From positions 62,001 through 126,000 of the forward strand of contig NZ_CALUYL010000001.1 of assembly GCF_944324995.1 (NCBI RefSeq): 64,000 nucleotides of DNA, in the 5' to 3' direction. The translations under genes and the position numbers were made by a program. The DNA comes from an uncultured Mailhella sp. (GTDB lineage: Bacteria; Desulfobacterota; Desulfovibrionia; Desulfovibrionales; Desulfovibrionaceae). Below the pieces are notes generated by a model. The model saw nothing but the letters and a program-made list of their open reading frames with translations. It searched no databases and had not been told where the DNA came from. Shown one piece after another: positions 27,939 to 40,931 of this stretch. Position 1 is the first letter of the stretch; each line of letters opens with the position of its first letter.

Positions 27939-27971
27939 CAACCCCGGAGAACCATCGTTTCTCCGGGGTTG
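27939..27971 (+). terminator. Hairpin after the FadL gene
   Basis: A 13-bp perfect stem (27939-27951 with 27959-27971) and 7-base loop, 61 bases beyond the FadL stop. The T-tract is poor on both sides. It lies between convergent genes, so it may serve either. Confidence 0.55.
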
Positions 27972-28134
27972 CTGCTGTTAACTTCAATGGCTGCGGGAGC
28001 GACGCCCGCGTTTCTCTCTCGGCGTGAGGCCCGGCGTATGCGAAACACGCGCCTCATACCGGAAAATGCACTCCCGTGCAGGAAGAGCAAGCATTCCGCG
28101 CTCTTCTCCGCGCCGGACGCGCTTTTTCTCGCGT

Positions 28135-28875
28135 CTAGGCCTGGTTGGCCAGCTTTTCGGCAAAGGCCTTGAGCTTTTCGCCGTCGTAGAAGTTGACCAT
28201 GCGCAGCGGCACGGTAGCCACTTCTCCGATCTCGCCCCCATCCTTTATTTCCAAAAAGAGCAGCACCACGTCCCACGGCGCAAAAAGGCGCGAACCGTCG
28301 GGCATGTTCAGCCCTTCGCGCGCCAGCGCAAAGCAGAACGCCGAAAACTTTTCCGCGCCCGTGCGGTACAGGCCCGAAATCATGGCGCAGCGGCCGTCGT
28401 ATTCCGCATATTTGTCCGCAAAGGAGCGGTACAGCTCTTCCATCTGCTCGTCCGTGTACGGCGGCTTCAGCTCCATGAGCGAATCGCAGTACGGCTGGCA
28501 GTAGTCCCGGGCGCAGAACATGTCCGTCCACGGCTCGTTCCCCGTGGGGGAAGAATTCTGCACGAACTTCTCTTCCGCCATGCCGATGAAGGGCCGATAA
28601 CTGTCCTTCTTGTCAAAAATGCTCTCGGGAAAGGCTTTTATCTCATACCCCTCCCCTTCCTCACGCAGAAAAAGCCTCACCCGCTGCCCCGGCTTGAACG
28701 CGTCTTCCACGCCGTCCAGAGCCACGGCCTGCGCCATGAGCGGATACCGGCCCCACAGACTGCGCTGCAAAGGACCGAGCAGAGAGTACGGCCCCACCGA
28801 TCCATAATACGCGGTAATCTCCTGCACGGAGAATTCTTCGCCTTCCTTTACGTTTTCCCATCCGTTGAACGCCAT
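28135..28875 (-). CDS. Unrecognised cytoplasmic protein
   Basis: 246 residues, family not recognised. It has no signal peptide or membrane segment. The composition is typical of a folded soluble protein, with a Cys-containing stretch MFCARDYCQPYCDS near residues 119-132 (three cysteines within about 10 residues) and a conserved-looking C-terminal half (FAPWDVVLLFLEIKDGGEIG). AGGGAG lies about 6 bases before the ATG. It stands alone between convergent FadL and tRNA-Leu. The cysteine group could bind metal, but this is speculation. Confidence 0.7.
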   Translation of the reverse strand: MAFNGWENVKEGEEFSVQEITAYYGSVGPYSLLGPLQRSLWGRYPLMAQAVALDGVEDAFKPGQRVRLFLREEGEGYEIKAFPESIFDKKDSYRPFIGMAEEKFVQNSSPTGNEPWTDMFCARDYCQPYCDSLMELKPPYTDEQMEELYRSFADKYAEYDGRCAMISGLYRTGAEKFSAFCFALAREGLNMPDGSRLFAPWDVVLLFLEIKDGGEIGEVATVPLRMVNFYDGEKLKAFAEKLANQA

Positions 28876-29020
28876 ATCCGCTCCCTGAGTTCCATGTTTC
28901 CGGGTTTTGCCCTGTAAACGCGTTCTACAGAAAATTTCCCGGCGAGAAAAGAGCGTGCTCGAACCGCGCGCAGTGCGTCACCGCGCAGACAAAACGTTCC
29001 CTCTTTCACCCGCCACGAAC

Positions 29021-29050
29021 AAAAAAAGCACCTGCGTTTTGCAAGTGCTT
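29021..29050 (-). terminator. Terminator after tRNA-Leu
   Basis: Minus strand: stem AAGCACTTGC/GCAGGTGCTT with one mismatch (29041-29050 with 29026-29035), then seven T residues. It lies 9 bases beyond the tRNA. Confidence 0.8.
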
Positions 29051-29058
29051 GAAATATC

Positions 29059-29145
29059 TGGTACCGGAAGTGGGACTTGAACCCACAAGGCATTGCTGCC
29101 GGCGGATTTTGAGTCCGCTGCGTTTACCAATTCCACCATTCCGGC
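29059..29145 (-). tRNA. tRNA-Leu (CAA anticodon)
   Basis: 87 bases with a long class II variable arm. The anticodon loop is CTCAAAA and CCA is encoded. The acceptor closes with a G1-T72 wobble. Confidence 0.95.
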
Positions 29146-29154
29146 CCAGCTGCT

Positions 29155-29183
29155 TCTATATAGATTTCAGGGCGTGAGGTCAA
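29155..29183 (-). promoter_or_regulatory. Promoter of tRNA-Leu
   Basis: Minus strand: TTGACC (29178-29183), 17 bases, TATAGA (29155-29160), about 10 bases before the mature tRNA. The rest of the 29146-29576 interval holds no gene I can support. Confidence 0.8.
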
Positions 29184-29576
29184 CCTTTCCGCAGGCGGAA
29201 CGCCTTTCAAAGGCCGAGATCCGCCGCTTCTCTCCCCTCCGCGCTTGCCTTTTTACCCCGAACACGCTACGCTCCATGCAAAATACGGATCTCACATGAA
29301 CGACACCTGCCAAACCACAACGCACAGCGGCGACAGCCTGTTCTCCGACATGGAGGATTCCGGCTGCCAGTCTGCCGACGTTCCTCTTGCGGGGAACGCA
29401 GAGGCAGGAAGCGTCATGCCTTTCCGGTCGCGCGCCTTTTGCGGCGGCTCTTTCCATTTTTCCGTCAATCCGCCCCGCGTGGGGGCCCCTGTTGAGCCGG
29501 AGCCGACGACTGTCGGCGCCTGCCGTTGCGGCATGGTCAATTTTCCGGCCTGAACCCTTTTGTAAGGAGTATCGTC

Positions 29577-30395
29577 TTGGACGGCGAATCCCACAGTACC
29601 GTGTGGTCGAAACTTGGTGCTTTCTTTTCCGGCAAGTCTTCGGAAGATCATCTGGAACAGGCTATCCGCGAAGCGCGCGAAGACGGCGAGCTCAAGGCGG
29701 AAGAAGGTTCCATGCTGCTTTCCATCCTTTCTCTGGACGAGCTGCAGGTGCAGGACATCATGACTCCCCGCACCGACATCGACTGCCTGCCCTCCGGAAC
29801 CACCATTCGCGACGCGGCAGGCGCCATCGTGGAAACCGGCCACTCCCGCCTGCCCATCTATAAGGAAACCCGCGACAACATCATCGGCATCGTCCACGCC
29901 AAGGACATGCTGAGCTCCCTCATGCAGGCCGATCTCCAGTCCTCGCCCGTGGACAGCATCATGAGTCAGCCCTTCTTCGTGCCCGAAACCAAGATCGCCA
30001 GCGAACTGCTTCAGGAATTCCGCAGCCGCAAGAATCATCTGGCCATCGTGGTGGACGAGTACGGCGGCACGTCGGGACTGGCCACCATCGAGGATCTGCT
30101 GGAAGTGATCGTGGGCGACATCGAGGACGAGCACGACGCCCCCAAGGAAGAGGACATCCGACCCATCGGCGAAGGGAAGTACGAACTTTCCGGACGCGCC
30201 TACCTGGAGGAACTCGAAGAGCTGGGCATCCATCTGGAATCCGACGAGGTGGACACCATCGGCGGCTACCTCAGCCTCGACGCGGGACATGTGCCTCAGA
30301 AGGACGAGGAGTTCCGCATAGGCGGATGGCTGTTCACCATTGCCGACGCGGACGCAAAGCAGATTCACACCGTCATAGCGACGCGCGAGGAATAA
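29577..30395 (+). CDS. corC: CBS-domain protein of the CorC/HlyC type
   Basis: Probable regulator or partner of divalent metal (magnesium/cobalt) export. The start is taken as TTG 29577, with AAGGAG 7 bases upstream, giving 272 residues. Residues about 60-185 hold two CBS repeats ([59 protein letters not shown]), and about 200-270 hold the transporter-associated domain ([16 protein letters not shown]). The DUF21 membrane domain of full-length homologues is missing, as in E. coli CorC, so it is soluble. No apolipoprotein acyltransferase neighbour (lnt) is seen, unlike the common corC-lnt pair. Confidence 0.88.
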   Translation: MDGESHSTVWSKLGAFFSGKSSEDHLEQAIREAREDGELKAEEGSMLLSILSLDELQVQDIMTPRTDIDCLPSGTTIRDAAGAIVETGHSRLPIYKETRDNIIGIVHAKDMLSSLMQADLQSSPVDSIMSQPFFVPETKIASELLQEFRSRKNHLAIVVDEYGGTSGLATIEDLLEVIVGDIEDEHDAPKEEDIRPIGEGKYELSGRAYLEELEELGIHLESDEVDTIGGYLSLDAGHVPQKDEEFRIGGWLFTIADADAKQIHTVIATREE

Positions 30396-30748
30396 CGCCT
30401 TTTCAGGGCCATGGGCACACGCTCATGGCCCTTGTTGTGTGCCCTGCGCCGCGCTTCGCCCCGCGATTTTCCGCAAAAGGCGCTCCTTCGCCGCGCATGC
30501 CAAACGGACGAAAAACGCCGGGCGACCGGCGCTGCGTTTTCTTTCCGCAGCGCAGAACAAGGACGCGCATGGAATCCTTCAGCTTTCCGCATCACTCGAC
30601 GCCTCCGACGCGCCGTTTCCGCGGCGTTCTGCAGAGCCGCCGCACAAAAACAACGGCCGCCTTCCGCCCGAAGGAGGGGCGCAACGCTTGATTATCTCGG
30701 GGCAACGTGTAATCATACGCAAGTTTAAACCTACTTTAGGAGCGGAAT

Positions 30749-34002
<3,254 letters not shown>

Positions 34003-34006
<4 letters not shown>

Positions 34007-35142
34007 AAGCTCTGCTCGCCCTCGAAGACGGCTTCGTCCTTGAAGGGGAATCCTTCACCGGTCCCATCGAACTGACCGGCGGCGAAGTCATTTTCAATAC
34101 CGCCATGGCCGGCTATCAGGAACTGCTCACCGACCCCTCCTACGCGGGGCAGATGGTGTGCCTCACCTATCCGCTCATCGGCAACTACGGCATCAATCCC
34201 GACGACATGGAATCCGAAAAGGTTCACATGTCGGCGCTCATCGTCAAGGAATGCTGCAAGGAACCTTCCAACTGGCGCGCCACGGAAAGTCTGCCCGACT
34301 TTCTCATCCGCGAGGGCGTGCCCGGCATTGAAGGCATCGACACCCGCGCCCTCACCCTGCACCTTCGCAAGAACGGCGCCATGCGCGGCTGCATTTCCAC
34401 CAGCATTCTCGACCCTGAAGAACTCGTGAAGAAGGCGCAGGCGCTGCCTTCCATGGAAGGTCAGAACCTCGTCACCCGCGTGGCTCCCGACAAGCCCTAC
34501 CGCTGGGACGAGGCGACCGGACGCCCCGCGCCCGTCGCCCTGAACGCCGACGGCTCCTACGACTGGCCCGCCGGCAAGGCGCTTCACATCGTGGTCTATG
34601 ACTTCGGCATCAAGTGGAACATCCTGCGCCTGCTCAGCAGGCAGGACATGGAACTTCTCGTGGTTCCGCCGTCCTTCACCTGCGAACAGGTCAAGGCCGT
34701 GAACCCCGACGGCGTGTTCCTCTCCAACGGCCCCGGCGACCCCGCCACCCTCAAGCCGGAAATCGCCGAGATCGCCAAAATGGCGGAAATCTTCCCCATC
34801 GGCGCCATCTGCCTCGGCCATCAGCTTCTCGGCCACGCCCTCGGCGGCACCACCACCAAGCTGAAGTTCGGCCATCACGGCGTGAACCATCCGGTCAAGA
34901 ACCTGCTCACCGGCCGCATTGAAATCTCGTCCCAGAACCACGGCTTCTGCGTGATTCCGCCCGAAGGCGTGGAAAAGGTGTACGTGAACCTCAACGACGG
35001 CACGCTGGAAGGCTTCCGCCATCCCACGAAGCCCATCATGACCGTGCAGCATCACCCCGAAGCGGCCGCCGGTCCCACCGACAGCCGCACCTTCTTCGCC
35101 GACTACAAGGACATGGTGATGAAGGCCAAGGCCGGAAAGTAA
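34003..35142 (+). CDS. carA: Carbamoyl phosphate synthase small (glutaminase) subunit
   Basis: Class I glutamine amidotransferase that feeds ammonia to CarB. The start at ATG 34003 has AGGAG 7 bases upstream, inside the end of carB, giving 379 residues. The N-terminal CPSase small domain begins [17 protein letters not shown]. The catalytic cysteine is in [15 protein letters not shown] (about residue 268), and the His/Glu pair in [12 protein letters not shown] (about 353-355). Normal family length, followed by a terminator. Confidence 0.97.
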
Positions 35143-35198
35143 TCCCCGCGCATTCCGGATCGAAAACCCTTCCTCTGGAATGAACCGCGCACGAAAAG

Positions 35199-35232
35199 GG
35201 GGAGAAAGAACACGCCGTTCTTTCTCCCCTTT
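35199..35232 (+). terminator. Terminator after carA
   Basis: A perfect 13-bp stem GGGGAGAAAGAAC (35199-35211) with its complement (35217-35229), five-base loop, followed by TTT. It lies 56 bases after carA. Confidence 0.85.
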
Positions 35233-35310
35233 GTGCATTAATTTTCCCATGTCCGGCAAAAGCCCGCCCTCCGCTCCTTTTATCCGCCTCCGGCAACGAG
35301 GTCAGACGGC

Positions 35311-35694
35311 ATGAAAACGGCCGACAAACAGCTCCTGCTGACGGAAATTCTGCTGCTTCTCGGCGCGGCCGTCAGCTCGCTCATGCTCGCCTCATCCATC
35401 CAGCTCTTCACCTTGTACTTCTTCCCCTACTTCATCGGCGCGCTCATGGCCGGAATACGCCCTCAGGGCCGCGTCTGGTGGAAGCAGGCAGGAAAAGTGC
35501 TGCTCTACGCCTCCGTCATTCTCATCATCGAGCTGTTCGGTCTGGTCCAGATCTGGCATGACCCCGACGAGGGAGCCTACCTGACCGACCGCGAACTTGC
35601 GGGCGTTATTCTGCTGCTGTGGGCCGTGCATGCGCCCGTGCTCATCGGCAGCGTGTCCTATGTGGTGAGCCGCCTCATTCCGGACAAGTCATAA
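35311..35694 (+). CDS. Unrecognised small membrane protein
   Basis: 127 residues with four probable membrane helices (about 9-30, 33-50, 62-82 and 98-120) and short loops. No family is recognised. The second helix region contains FPYFIGALMAGIRPQGR. The ribosome binding site is modest (GAGG, about 9 bases before ATG). It follows carA on the same strand but beyond a terminator, so it has its own promoter. The 35695-36085 interval after it shows no supported feature. Confidence 0.65.
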   Translation: MKTADKQLLLTEILLLLGAAVSSLMLASSIQLFTLYFFPYFIGALMAGIRPQGRVWWKQAGKVLLYASVILIIELFGLVQIWHDPDEGAYLTDRELAGVILLLWAVHAPVLIGSVSYVVSRLIPDKS

Positions 35695-36085
35695 GCGCCC
35701 GGCGGCTGCGCCCGCCCTGCCGCGGCATCCCCAGACCTGCACCCGGAGCGCTCAGGGCGGCCCTGCTGCTTCATGGCTGCGCACATGCGGAGGCCTGCGC
35801 CCGCAGCGCTTCTGCCTTCCCCGCCGTTTTTTCCGTTCGTGCTCCCGACCTTCCCCGTTCCGGGCCGCGCCCCCGGAACATGCCGACGCGCAAAACCGTG
35901 TCCGCACGTCTTCCGTTTCGCGCAGAACACATTGGCTTTTAGCGGAAAAAGCCTTATCTTCCCGGAAAGGAACACAGGTTTCGCGCCCCTCTTTTGCGGA
36001 CGGCGAGATCTGCGCTCAGGCGTTCCCCCAGCGCGGAGCGCGCTCCTTTTTTCCGCGCCGGACAGGCGCAACAAACGAGGACAAC

Positions 36086-37162
36086 ATGAACAAGGAAACC
36101 TTTGAGGCCCGCCGGGAAAAACTGCGCCGCCTCATGCACGAAGAAGGGCTCGACGCTCTCATCGTCAGTCAGCCCGCCAACCGCTTCTATCTCTCCGGCT
36201 TCGAGCTGCACGACTGCCAGTGCAACGAAAGTTCGGGCTGCCTCATCGTCATGAAGGACGGCAAGGACTGGCTCTGCACCGATTCCCGCTACGAAGAGGC
36301 CGCAGCCCAGCTCTGGGACAGGGAGAGGGTGTTCATCTACCGCGGCGCGTCCTCCGAAGCGCTCAACGGTCTGCTCAAGAGCCTGTGCGGCTCCGGCGTG
36401 GTCGGCATGGAAGCCGAACACCTCGCGTGGAGCTATGTGCAGCGCCTCGAACCCGGACTCTCGCTCAAGGCCGCCGACGGACTGGTGGAGCAGCTGCGCG
36501 AAGTCAAGGACGACGAGGAAATCCGCCTCATCGCCGAATCCGTGGCGCTCAATCACAAAATGCTCGAATGGCTGCCTTCCGTGCTGGTTCCCGGTCAGGA
36601 TGAAGCGGGCGCGGCCTGGGCCATTGAAAAATACTATCGCGAACACGGAGCTTCGGAACTGAGCTTCCCCTCCATCGTGGCCATGAACGCCAACGCGGCG
36701 CTCCCCCACTACGCCCCGGAAACGCCTTCCGTGTTCACGGAAAACTGCATGGTGCTCGTGGACGAAGGCTGCCGCCTGAACCGCTACTGCTCCGACCAGA
36801 CCCGTACCTGCTGGATAGGCGACAAGCCCTCTCCGCGCTTCACGGAAATGCTCGACCGCGTGCAGGAAGCGCAGCGGCGCGCCATTGCCGCGCTGCGTCC
36901 CGGCGCAACGGGCAGGGAGGTGCATCAGATTGCCGTGGACTACTTTGCCTCCTGCGGCATGGATCAGTACTTCACCCATTCGCTGGGGCACGGCGTGGGC
37001 CTGGAAACCCACGAAGGGCCGCGCCTCAGCCCCACAAGCACGAAGCCTCTTCAGCCCGGCATGATCGTGACCATCGAACCCGGCCTCTACTTCCCCGGAT
37101 GGGGCGGAGCCCGCTGGGAATACATGGCCGTGATTACCGAAGACGGCTGCCGGGTGTTCTAA
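36086..37162 (+). CDS. M24-family aminopeptidase (Xaa-Pro type)
   Basis: Cytoplasmic metallopeptidase that probably removes N-terminal residues next to proline. 358 residues: an N-terminal creatinase-like domain (about 1-125, YLSGFELHDCQCNESSG) and a C-terminal pita-bread domain. Metal ligands are visible: the first Asp in VDEGCRLNRYCSD and the second at its end (DQTRT), His in HSLGHGVGLETHEGP, Glu in IEPGLYFP and the last Glu in GGARWEY. The usual GGVRIED is here GGARWEY, still with Glu. PepQ is an alternative, but the domain length fits the short Xaa-Pro aminopeptidases. Confidence 0.9.
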   Translation: MNKETFEARREKLRRLMHEEGLDALIVSQPANRFYLSGFELHDCQCNESSGCLIVMKDGKDWLCTDSRYEEAAAQLWDRERVFIYRGASSEALNGLLKSLCGSGVVGMEAEHLAWSYVQRLEPGLSLKAADGLVEQLREVKDDEEIRLIAESVALNHKMLEWLPSVLVPGQDEAGAAWAIEKYYREHGASELSFPSIVAMNANAALPHYAPETPSVFTENCMVLVDEGCRLNRYCSDQTRTCWIGDKPSPRFTEMLDRVQEAQRRAIAALRPGATGREVHQIAVDYFASCGMDQYFTHSLGHGVGLETHEGPRLSPTSTKPLQPGMIVTIEPGLYFPGWGGARWEYMAVITEDGCRVF

Positions 37163-37376
37163 GCCCCGCAGGCAAAGGCGACGAGCGGCCCGGCCTCGCT
37201 CCCCGCGGCGGAAAAACGCCGTCCGCCCCGCAGAAGGGCGTCGGATCCCGGAGAGAAGCGCCACGCCTGCCGGGCTGCGGCGCTCTGGACGATTCCGGGA
37301 GCATGATTATCTTTTCTTTGCCGGAGAAGAAGCTGCCCTCTTCCGCGGCGACACATCCACTCTTCAGGAGACTCGC

Positions 37377-38291
37377 ATGATTCACCCCGAAAAGCGGCAT
37401 TTCATCATTGTAGCCAAGACTCTCGGCATTCAGGTTCTGCTGTTTGTCGGCATTCTGTTCGTGGTGTGGGGCTCGCAGAAGCTCTACACCCTCATTGATC
37501 CGGTGAAGTTCCCCGTCTATCAGGCGGAAATCAAGGACAACATGACGGATCAGGAAAAGGGCGCGGCGCTCCTTTCCTCCCTCACTCACCGCATGGACGC
37601 GGAACTCTCCTCCACCTTCGGCTGGACGGCCAACGACATTCTGTTCAACCGCTGGATCATGGACAACCGCGCCTATCGCCAGTTCGGCACCTACGTGGCC
37701 ACCAAGATGCTCTTCGACCACTATTCCACGGTCATCGCCAAGCTCGGCAACAACGACCGTGAAAACGATCTGCTCTACAACGCCCGCCTCAACTACTTCG
37801 CCATCAGCCCCCAGCGCTGGGGCATGCTCTTCATTCCCTCGGCCGAAGGCTCCTTCAAGAAGGCCCTTTCCATGACCGAGCAGTACAAGAAGGATCTGCT
37901 GGCCGGCAAGGCCGTGTACAACTGCCGCACCGACGACATTTATTCCGCCTTCAATCTCATTCTGGGCGAAACGGTGTTCGGCTACGCGCTCGGCCTGCTC
38001 AACGACAGTCAGGATCTGCCCTTCTACACGCTGGACAACCGCATCTATGAAGCGCAGGGCGTCATCCTGGTGGTGCGCGACTACCTCAAGACCATGTATG
38101 AACTCTACCCCGAAATAGGCACCAAGAACAACGAACAGAACATGGCCGAGGCCATGCGCTACATGGACCTCATCTGCAATTACGATCCCATGTACATCAC
38201 TTCGTCGTTCAACTCGGGCGAGCTCATCATTTCCTACCTGCTCTTTGCCCGCAACCGTCTCACCGACATCCGCGACAGCCTGAGAATCTGA
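37377..38291 (+). CDS. DUF2333-like membrane-anchored protein
   Basis: 304 residues. One N-terminal transmembrane helix (IIVAKTLGIQVLLFVGILFVVWG) is followed by a large domain outside the membrane. Segments such as ELSSTFGWTANDILFNRWIMD and YVATKMLFDHYSTVIAKLG resemble the DUF2333 family, whose function is unknown. AGGAG lies 6 bases before the ATG, and a strong terminator follows. It probably faces the periplasm. The family assignment is from memory of motifs and moderate in strength. Confidence 0.7.
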   Translation: MIHPEKRHFIIVAKTLGIQVLLFVGILFVVWGSQKLYTLIDPVKFPVYQAEIKDNMTDQEKGAALLSSLTHRMDAELSSTFGWTANDILFNRWIMDNRAYRQFGTYVATKMLFDHYSTVIAKLGNNDRENDLLYNARLNYFAISPQRWGMLFIPSAEGSFKKALSMTEQYKKDLLAGKAVYNCRTDDIYSAFNLILGETVFGYALGLLNDSQDLPFYTLDNRIYEAQGVILVVRDYLKTMYELYPEIGTKNNEQNMAEAMRYMDLICNYDPMYITSSFNSGELIISYLLFARNRLTDIRDSLRI

Positions 38292-38353
38292 TTTTCCGGC
38301 GTCCGCCGTCATTTCGGCGCGGGAGCGATCTCCCGCGCCCGCCCGTCAACCCC

Positions 38354-38383
38354 AGGGGAAGGAACGCGTTCCTTCCCCTTTTT
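38354..38383 (+). terminator. Terminator after the DUF2333-like gene
   Basis: A 26-base perfect palindrome (38354-38379) ends in T residues (38379-38383). It lies 63 bases after the stop and just before the AbgA-like gene. Confidence 0.85.
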
Positions 38384-38400
38384 CCGCAGGCGCATCCGCC

Positions 38401-39696
38401 ATGACAGAACATCATTTTCCCCTCTCTCAGGAAAGACTCGCGGCCCTGCGCCGACTGTTTCATCAGCACCCCGAAACCGGCATGGCCGAATTCTGGACCA
38501 CAGCCCGCCTGGCCGAAGAACTGGAAGCCTTCGGCCTTTCGCCCGTAGCGGGAGACGCCGTCACCGCGCCCGAAGCCCGCATGGGCGTGCCTTCGCCGGA
38601 AGTCATGCGCGACGCGCTGCAGAGAGCCGAAGCCGAAGGCGCCTCGCGCGCGTGGCTTGAGCGCATGAACGGCACGACCGGCCTTGTGGTGGATCTGCGC
38701 CCCGACCTGCCCCTCGGCACCGTGCTGCGCTTCGACATCGACGCCGTGAGCGTGCAGGAAAGCGCCTCGCCTGAGCACCGCCCGACAAAGGAAGGCTTCG
38801 CCTCGCTCCACGACGGTCTCTGCCACGCCTGCGGACACGACGGCCACATGGCCGTCGGTCTGGGACTCGCCGCCGCCCTCGCTCCCCTGCGCGCCGAGCT
38901 GAAACACAACGTGCGCCTGCTCTTTCAGCCCGGCGAGGAAGGCTGCCGCGGAGCGCGCGCCATGACCTCCGCCGGATGGCTGAACAGAGCGCGGCATTTT
39001 CTCGCCGCGCACATCGGCATGTGGGCCGATCAGGATCACGCTCTCGTGTGCGGAGCCCGCGGCTTTCTCGCCACCACGAAGTTCGACGTGGAATTCCGCG
39101 GCCGGGCCGCCCACGCCGGGGCCGAACCGGAAAAGGGAGCCAACTCGCTGCTTGCCGCGGCAAGCGCCGCCCTCAACATGCATGCGCTGCCCCGCCACGG
39201 TCAGGGCGACTCGCGCATCACCGTGGGCATGCTCGAAGCCGGAAGCGGACGCAACATCATTCCCGATCACGCGCGCATGGTCTGCGAAACGCGCGGAGCC
39301 ACCACGGCCGTCAACAACTACATGTTCGAGCACTGCCGCGCCATCATCGAACACACGGCCGCCATGTACGAACAAGCCTGCTCCGTCCGCCTCATGGGCG
39401 GCTCCGACAGCGCAGACAGCGACGATTCGCTGCGGCGCGTCGTCCGCGAGGCGGCCCGCGCCGTGCCCTGGTTCCACGAAGAACTCATCCGCGATTCCGC
39501 GCCCGGCTTCGGCAGCGACGACGCCTGCGTTCACATGGCCGCCGTGCAGAAGCAGGGCGGCGACGCCGCCTACTTCATGCTGGGAAGCCGCCTTGCCGCA
39601 GGACATCACGCCCCGGACTTCGACTTCAACGAAGACGTGCTTTCGCCGTCCGTGGAACTTCTGACACGCGTGACGCTCGCCCTCGACAGGGCGTAA
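38401..39696 (+). CDS. abgA: AbgA-like M20 amidohydrolase
   Basis: Zinc amidohydrolase similar to the A subunit of aminobenzoyl-glutamate hydrolase, which cleaves a folate breakdown product. 431 residues, like E. coli AbgA. The family pattern is clear: RMGVPSPE, GFASLHDGLCHACGHDGH (metal His/Asp site, about residues 137-150), QPGEEGCRGARAM (catalytic Glu pair), AGSGRNIIP, ETRGA, GSDDA and LAAGHH near the C-terminus. AbgB and the transporter AbgT are not in the window, so the substrate may differ. No good ribosome binding site is seen before the ATG, which is unusual. Confidence 0.85.
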   Translation: MTEHHFPLSQERLAALRRLFHQHPETGMAEFWTTARLAEELEAFGLSPVAGDAVTAPEARMGVPSPEVMRDALQRAEAEGASRAWLERMNGTTGLVVDLRPDLPLGTVLRFDIDAVSVQESASPEHRPTKEGFASLHDGLCHACGHDGHMAVGLGLAAALAPLRAELKHNVRLLFQPGEEGCRGARAMTSAGWLNRARHFLAAHIGMWADQDHALVCGARGFLATTKFDVEFRGRAAHAGAEPEKGANSLLAAASAALNMHALPRHGQGDSRITVGMLEAGSGRNIIPDHARMVCETRGATTAVNNYMFEHCRAIIEHTAAMYEQACSVRLMGGSDSADSDDSLRRVVREAARAVPWFHEELIRDSAPGFGSDDACVHMAAVQKQGGDAAYFMLGSRLAAGHHAPDFDFNEDVLSPSVELLTRVTLALDRA

Positions 39697-39736
39697 ACGC
39701 CTTGACGATGCAGGGGCGTCCCGATTTCGGAACAGA

Positions 39737-39766
39737 TTGACTTGACGGGGAAAAACAGCATATTTT
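39737..39766 (+). promoter_or_regulatory. Promoter of the small exported protein
   Basis: TTGACT (39737-39742), 18 bases, TATTTT (39761-39766), with a further A/T-rich stretch before the gene. Moderate match to sigma-70 consensus. Confidence 0.5.
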
Positions 39767-39859
39767 TGCCATAGTTTTTCTTCGTACGCGCGTTCCGAAG
39801 AGAAGTTCCGTCATCCCTGCGCGACAGCATGACGCCGCGCAAACATTCAAGGAGAGAAC

Positions 39860-40342
39860 ATGAAAAAATTTCTGTCCTGTCTGGTCACCGGTCTCGTCAG
39901 CGTCTTTCTTCTCGCCTCCGTCGCCCTCGCCGAGGACGTGAAGACCGATTACTTCACGCTTGCCCTCTCCGACGGCTGGACCATGCCCAAGCCCGTGCAG
40001 AGCGCCAACGGCGCAGTGGTCGCCATCGTGCAGTATCCCGACGGCAAGGGCGCAGTGAGCGTGACCGTCACGCCGGCGCCGCTTCCCGCCAAGGATCTTG
40101 CCGTCCAGACGCTCAACAACATGAAATCGGGCGGCTTCACCGTTTCCGAGCCCGTCGCTTCCGGCGACTCCTATGTCGGCGAATTCTCCCAGCAGCAGGC
40201 CAGGGGAGTCAGCTACTTCACCTCCAACGGCAAGCTCGGCAGCGTCATCACCATCGTCGGCACCGACACCAAACCCGGCAAGGACTTTCTGAACAAAAAC
40301 TTCAAGTCTGCCGATGCAAAACTCTTCCCCGCCTCGTTCTGA
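39860..40342 (+). CDS. Small exported (periplasmic) protein, function unknown
   Basis: 160 residues with a clear signal peptide (MKKFLSCLVTGLVSVFLLASVALA, cut before EDV). The mature part of about 136 residues has no cysteine and alternates beta-type segments (YFTLALSDGWTMP; GAVSVTVTPAP; SYFTSNGKLGSVITIVG). AAGGAG lies 5 bases before the ATG. It has its own promoter and no operon partner. The family is not recognised; it resembles small DUF-type periplasmic beta proteins only in outline. Confidence 0.75.
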   Translation: MKKFLSCLVTGLVSVFLLASVALAEDVKTDYFTLALSDGWTMPKPVQSANGAVVAIVQYPDGKGAVSVTVTPAPLPAKDLAVQTLNNMKSGGFTVSEPVASGDSYVGEFSQQQARGVSYFTSNGKLGSVITIVGTDTKPGKDFLNKNFKSADAKLFPASF

Positions 40343-40833
40343 TCCGCAACAATGCCCCTGCGCAGAAAAAACGCCGTTTCGGCATTGATCTGCGCGGACG
40401 GCAAAGATTCCGAAAGCCGACGATCCGACGCCCTTCGCAACGGACGCCGGCTTTTCTCTGATCCTCAAGCGACGACAACGCTCCGATACGACCGGCAAAC
40501 ATGCATTGCGACAAAATTCCGCCCCTTTCGACTGCAAATGCCCCATGCACCGCGCGAGGTGAAAGGTCACAACCTGTCGCTCGCGAATAAAAAGCAGGAA
40601 CTTGCGGCACTTCCGTGCAACACCGCGTGCCGGAAAAGCCTGTTCACAATGAACTTTCCGCCGGAGCCGACAAAAATCACTTTTCTGATTTTTTCTCCTC
40701 AATTTTTTTCGTTCACTGTGAAGAAGCACTTTGTGCAATTTTTATTTTTTATAATATCAAAGGGGTATCACATCTTTTTCATGACGTTGTCTTGAGAAAA
40801 AAACTACACGAAAAAGATTCGTCTTTAATATCA

Positions 40834-40863
40834 AAAACCCCTTGCCTTAGTTGGGGTTTTCCC
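40834..40863 (+). terminator. Attenuator-like terminator in the lactate operon leader
   Basis: An 8-bp stem AAAACCCC/GGGGTTTT (40834-40841 with 40853-40860) with an 11-base loop and T residues at the 3' arm. It lies between a perfect -10 box (TATAAT, 40750-40755, no good -35) and the first lactate gene at 40932, so transcripts from that -10 would meet it. The remaining 40343-40740 interval shows no gene. Confidence 0.5.
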
Positions 40864-40931
40864 TTTATCTTAGTAGCGTAAAAATTATATCTAGTCCGTT
40901 GACTTTTATAACCCTTCGGGGAGGGTATGTC

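Noticed and set aside
29245..29553. Small plus-strand frame before corC
   Set aside because: No ribosome binding site, no recognisable motif, runs into the corC leader.
40600..40640. Possible sigma-54 promoter upstream of the lactate genes (GGCAC ... TGCAA)
   Set aside because: Only 9 bases lie between the GG and GC elements where 10 are required, and it is about 300 bases before the gene.
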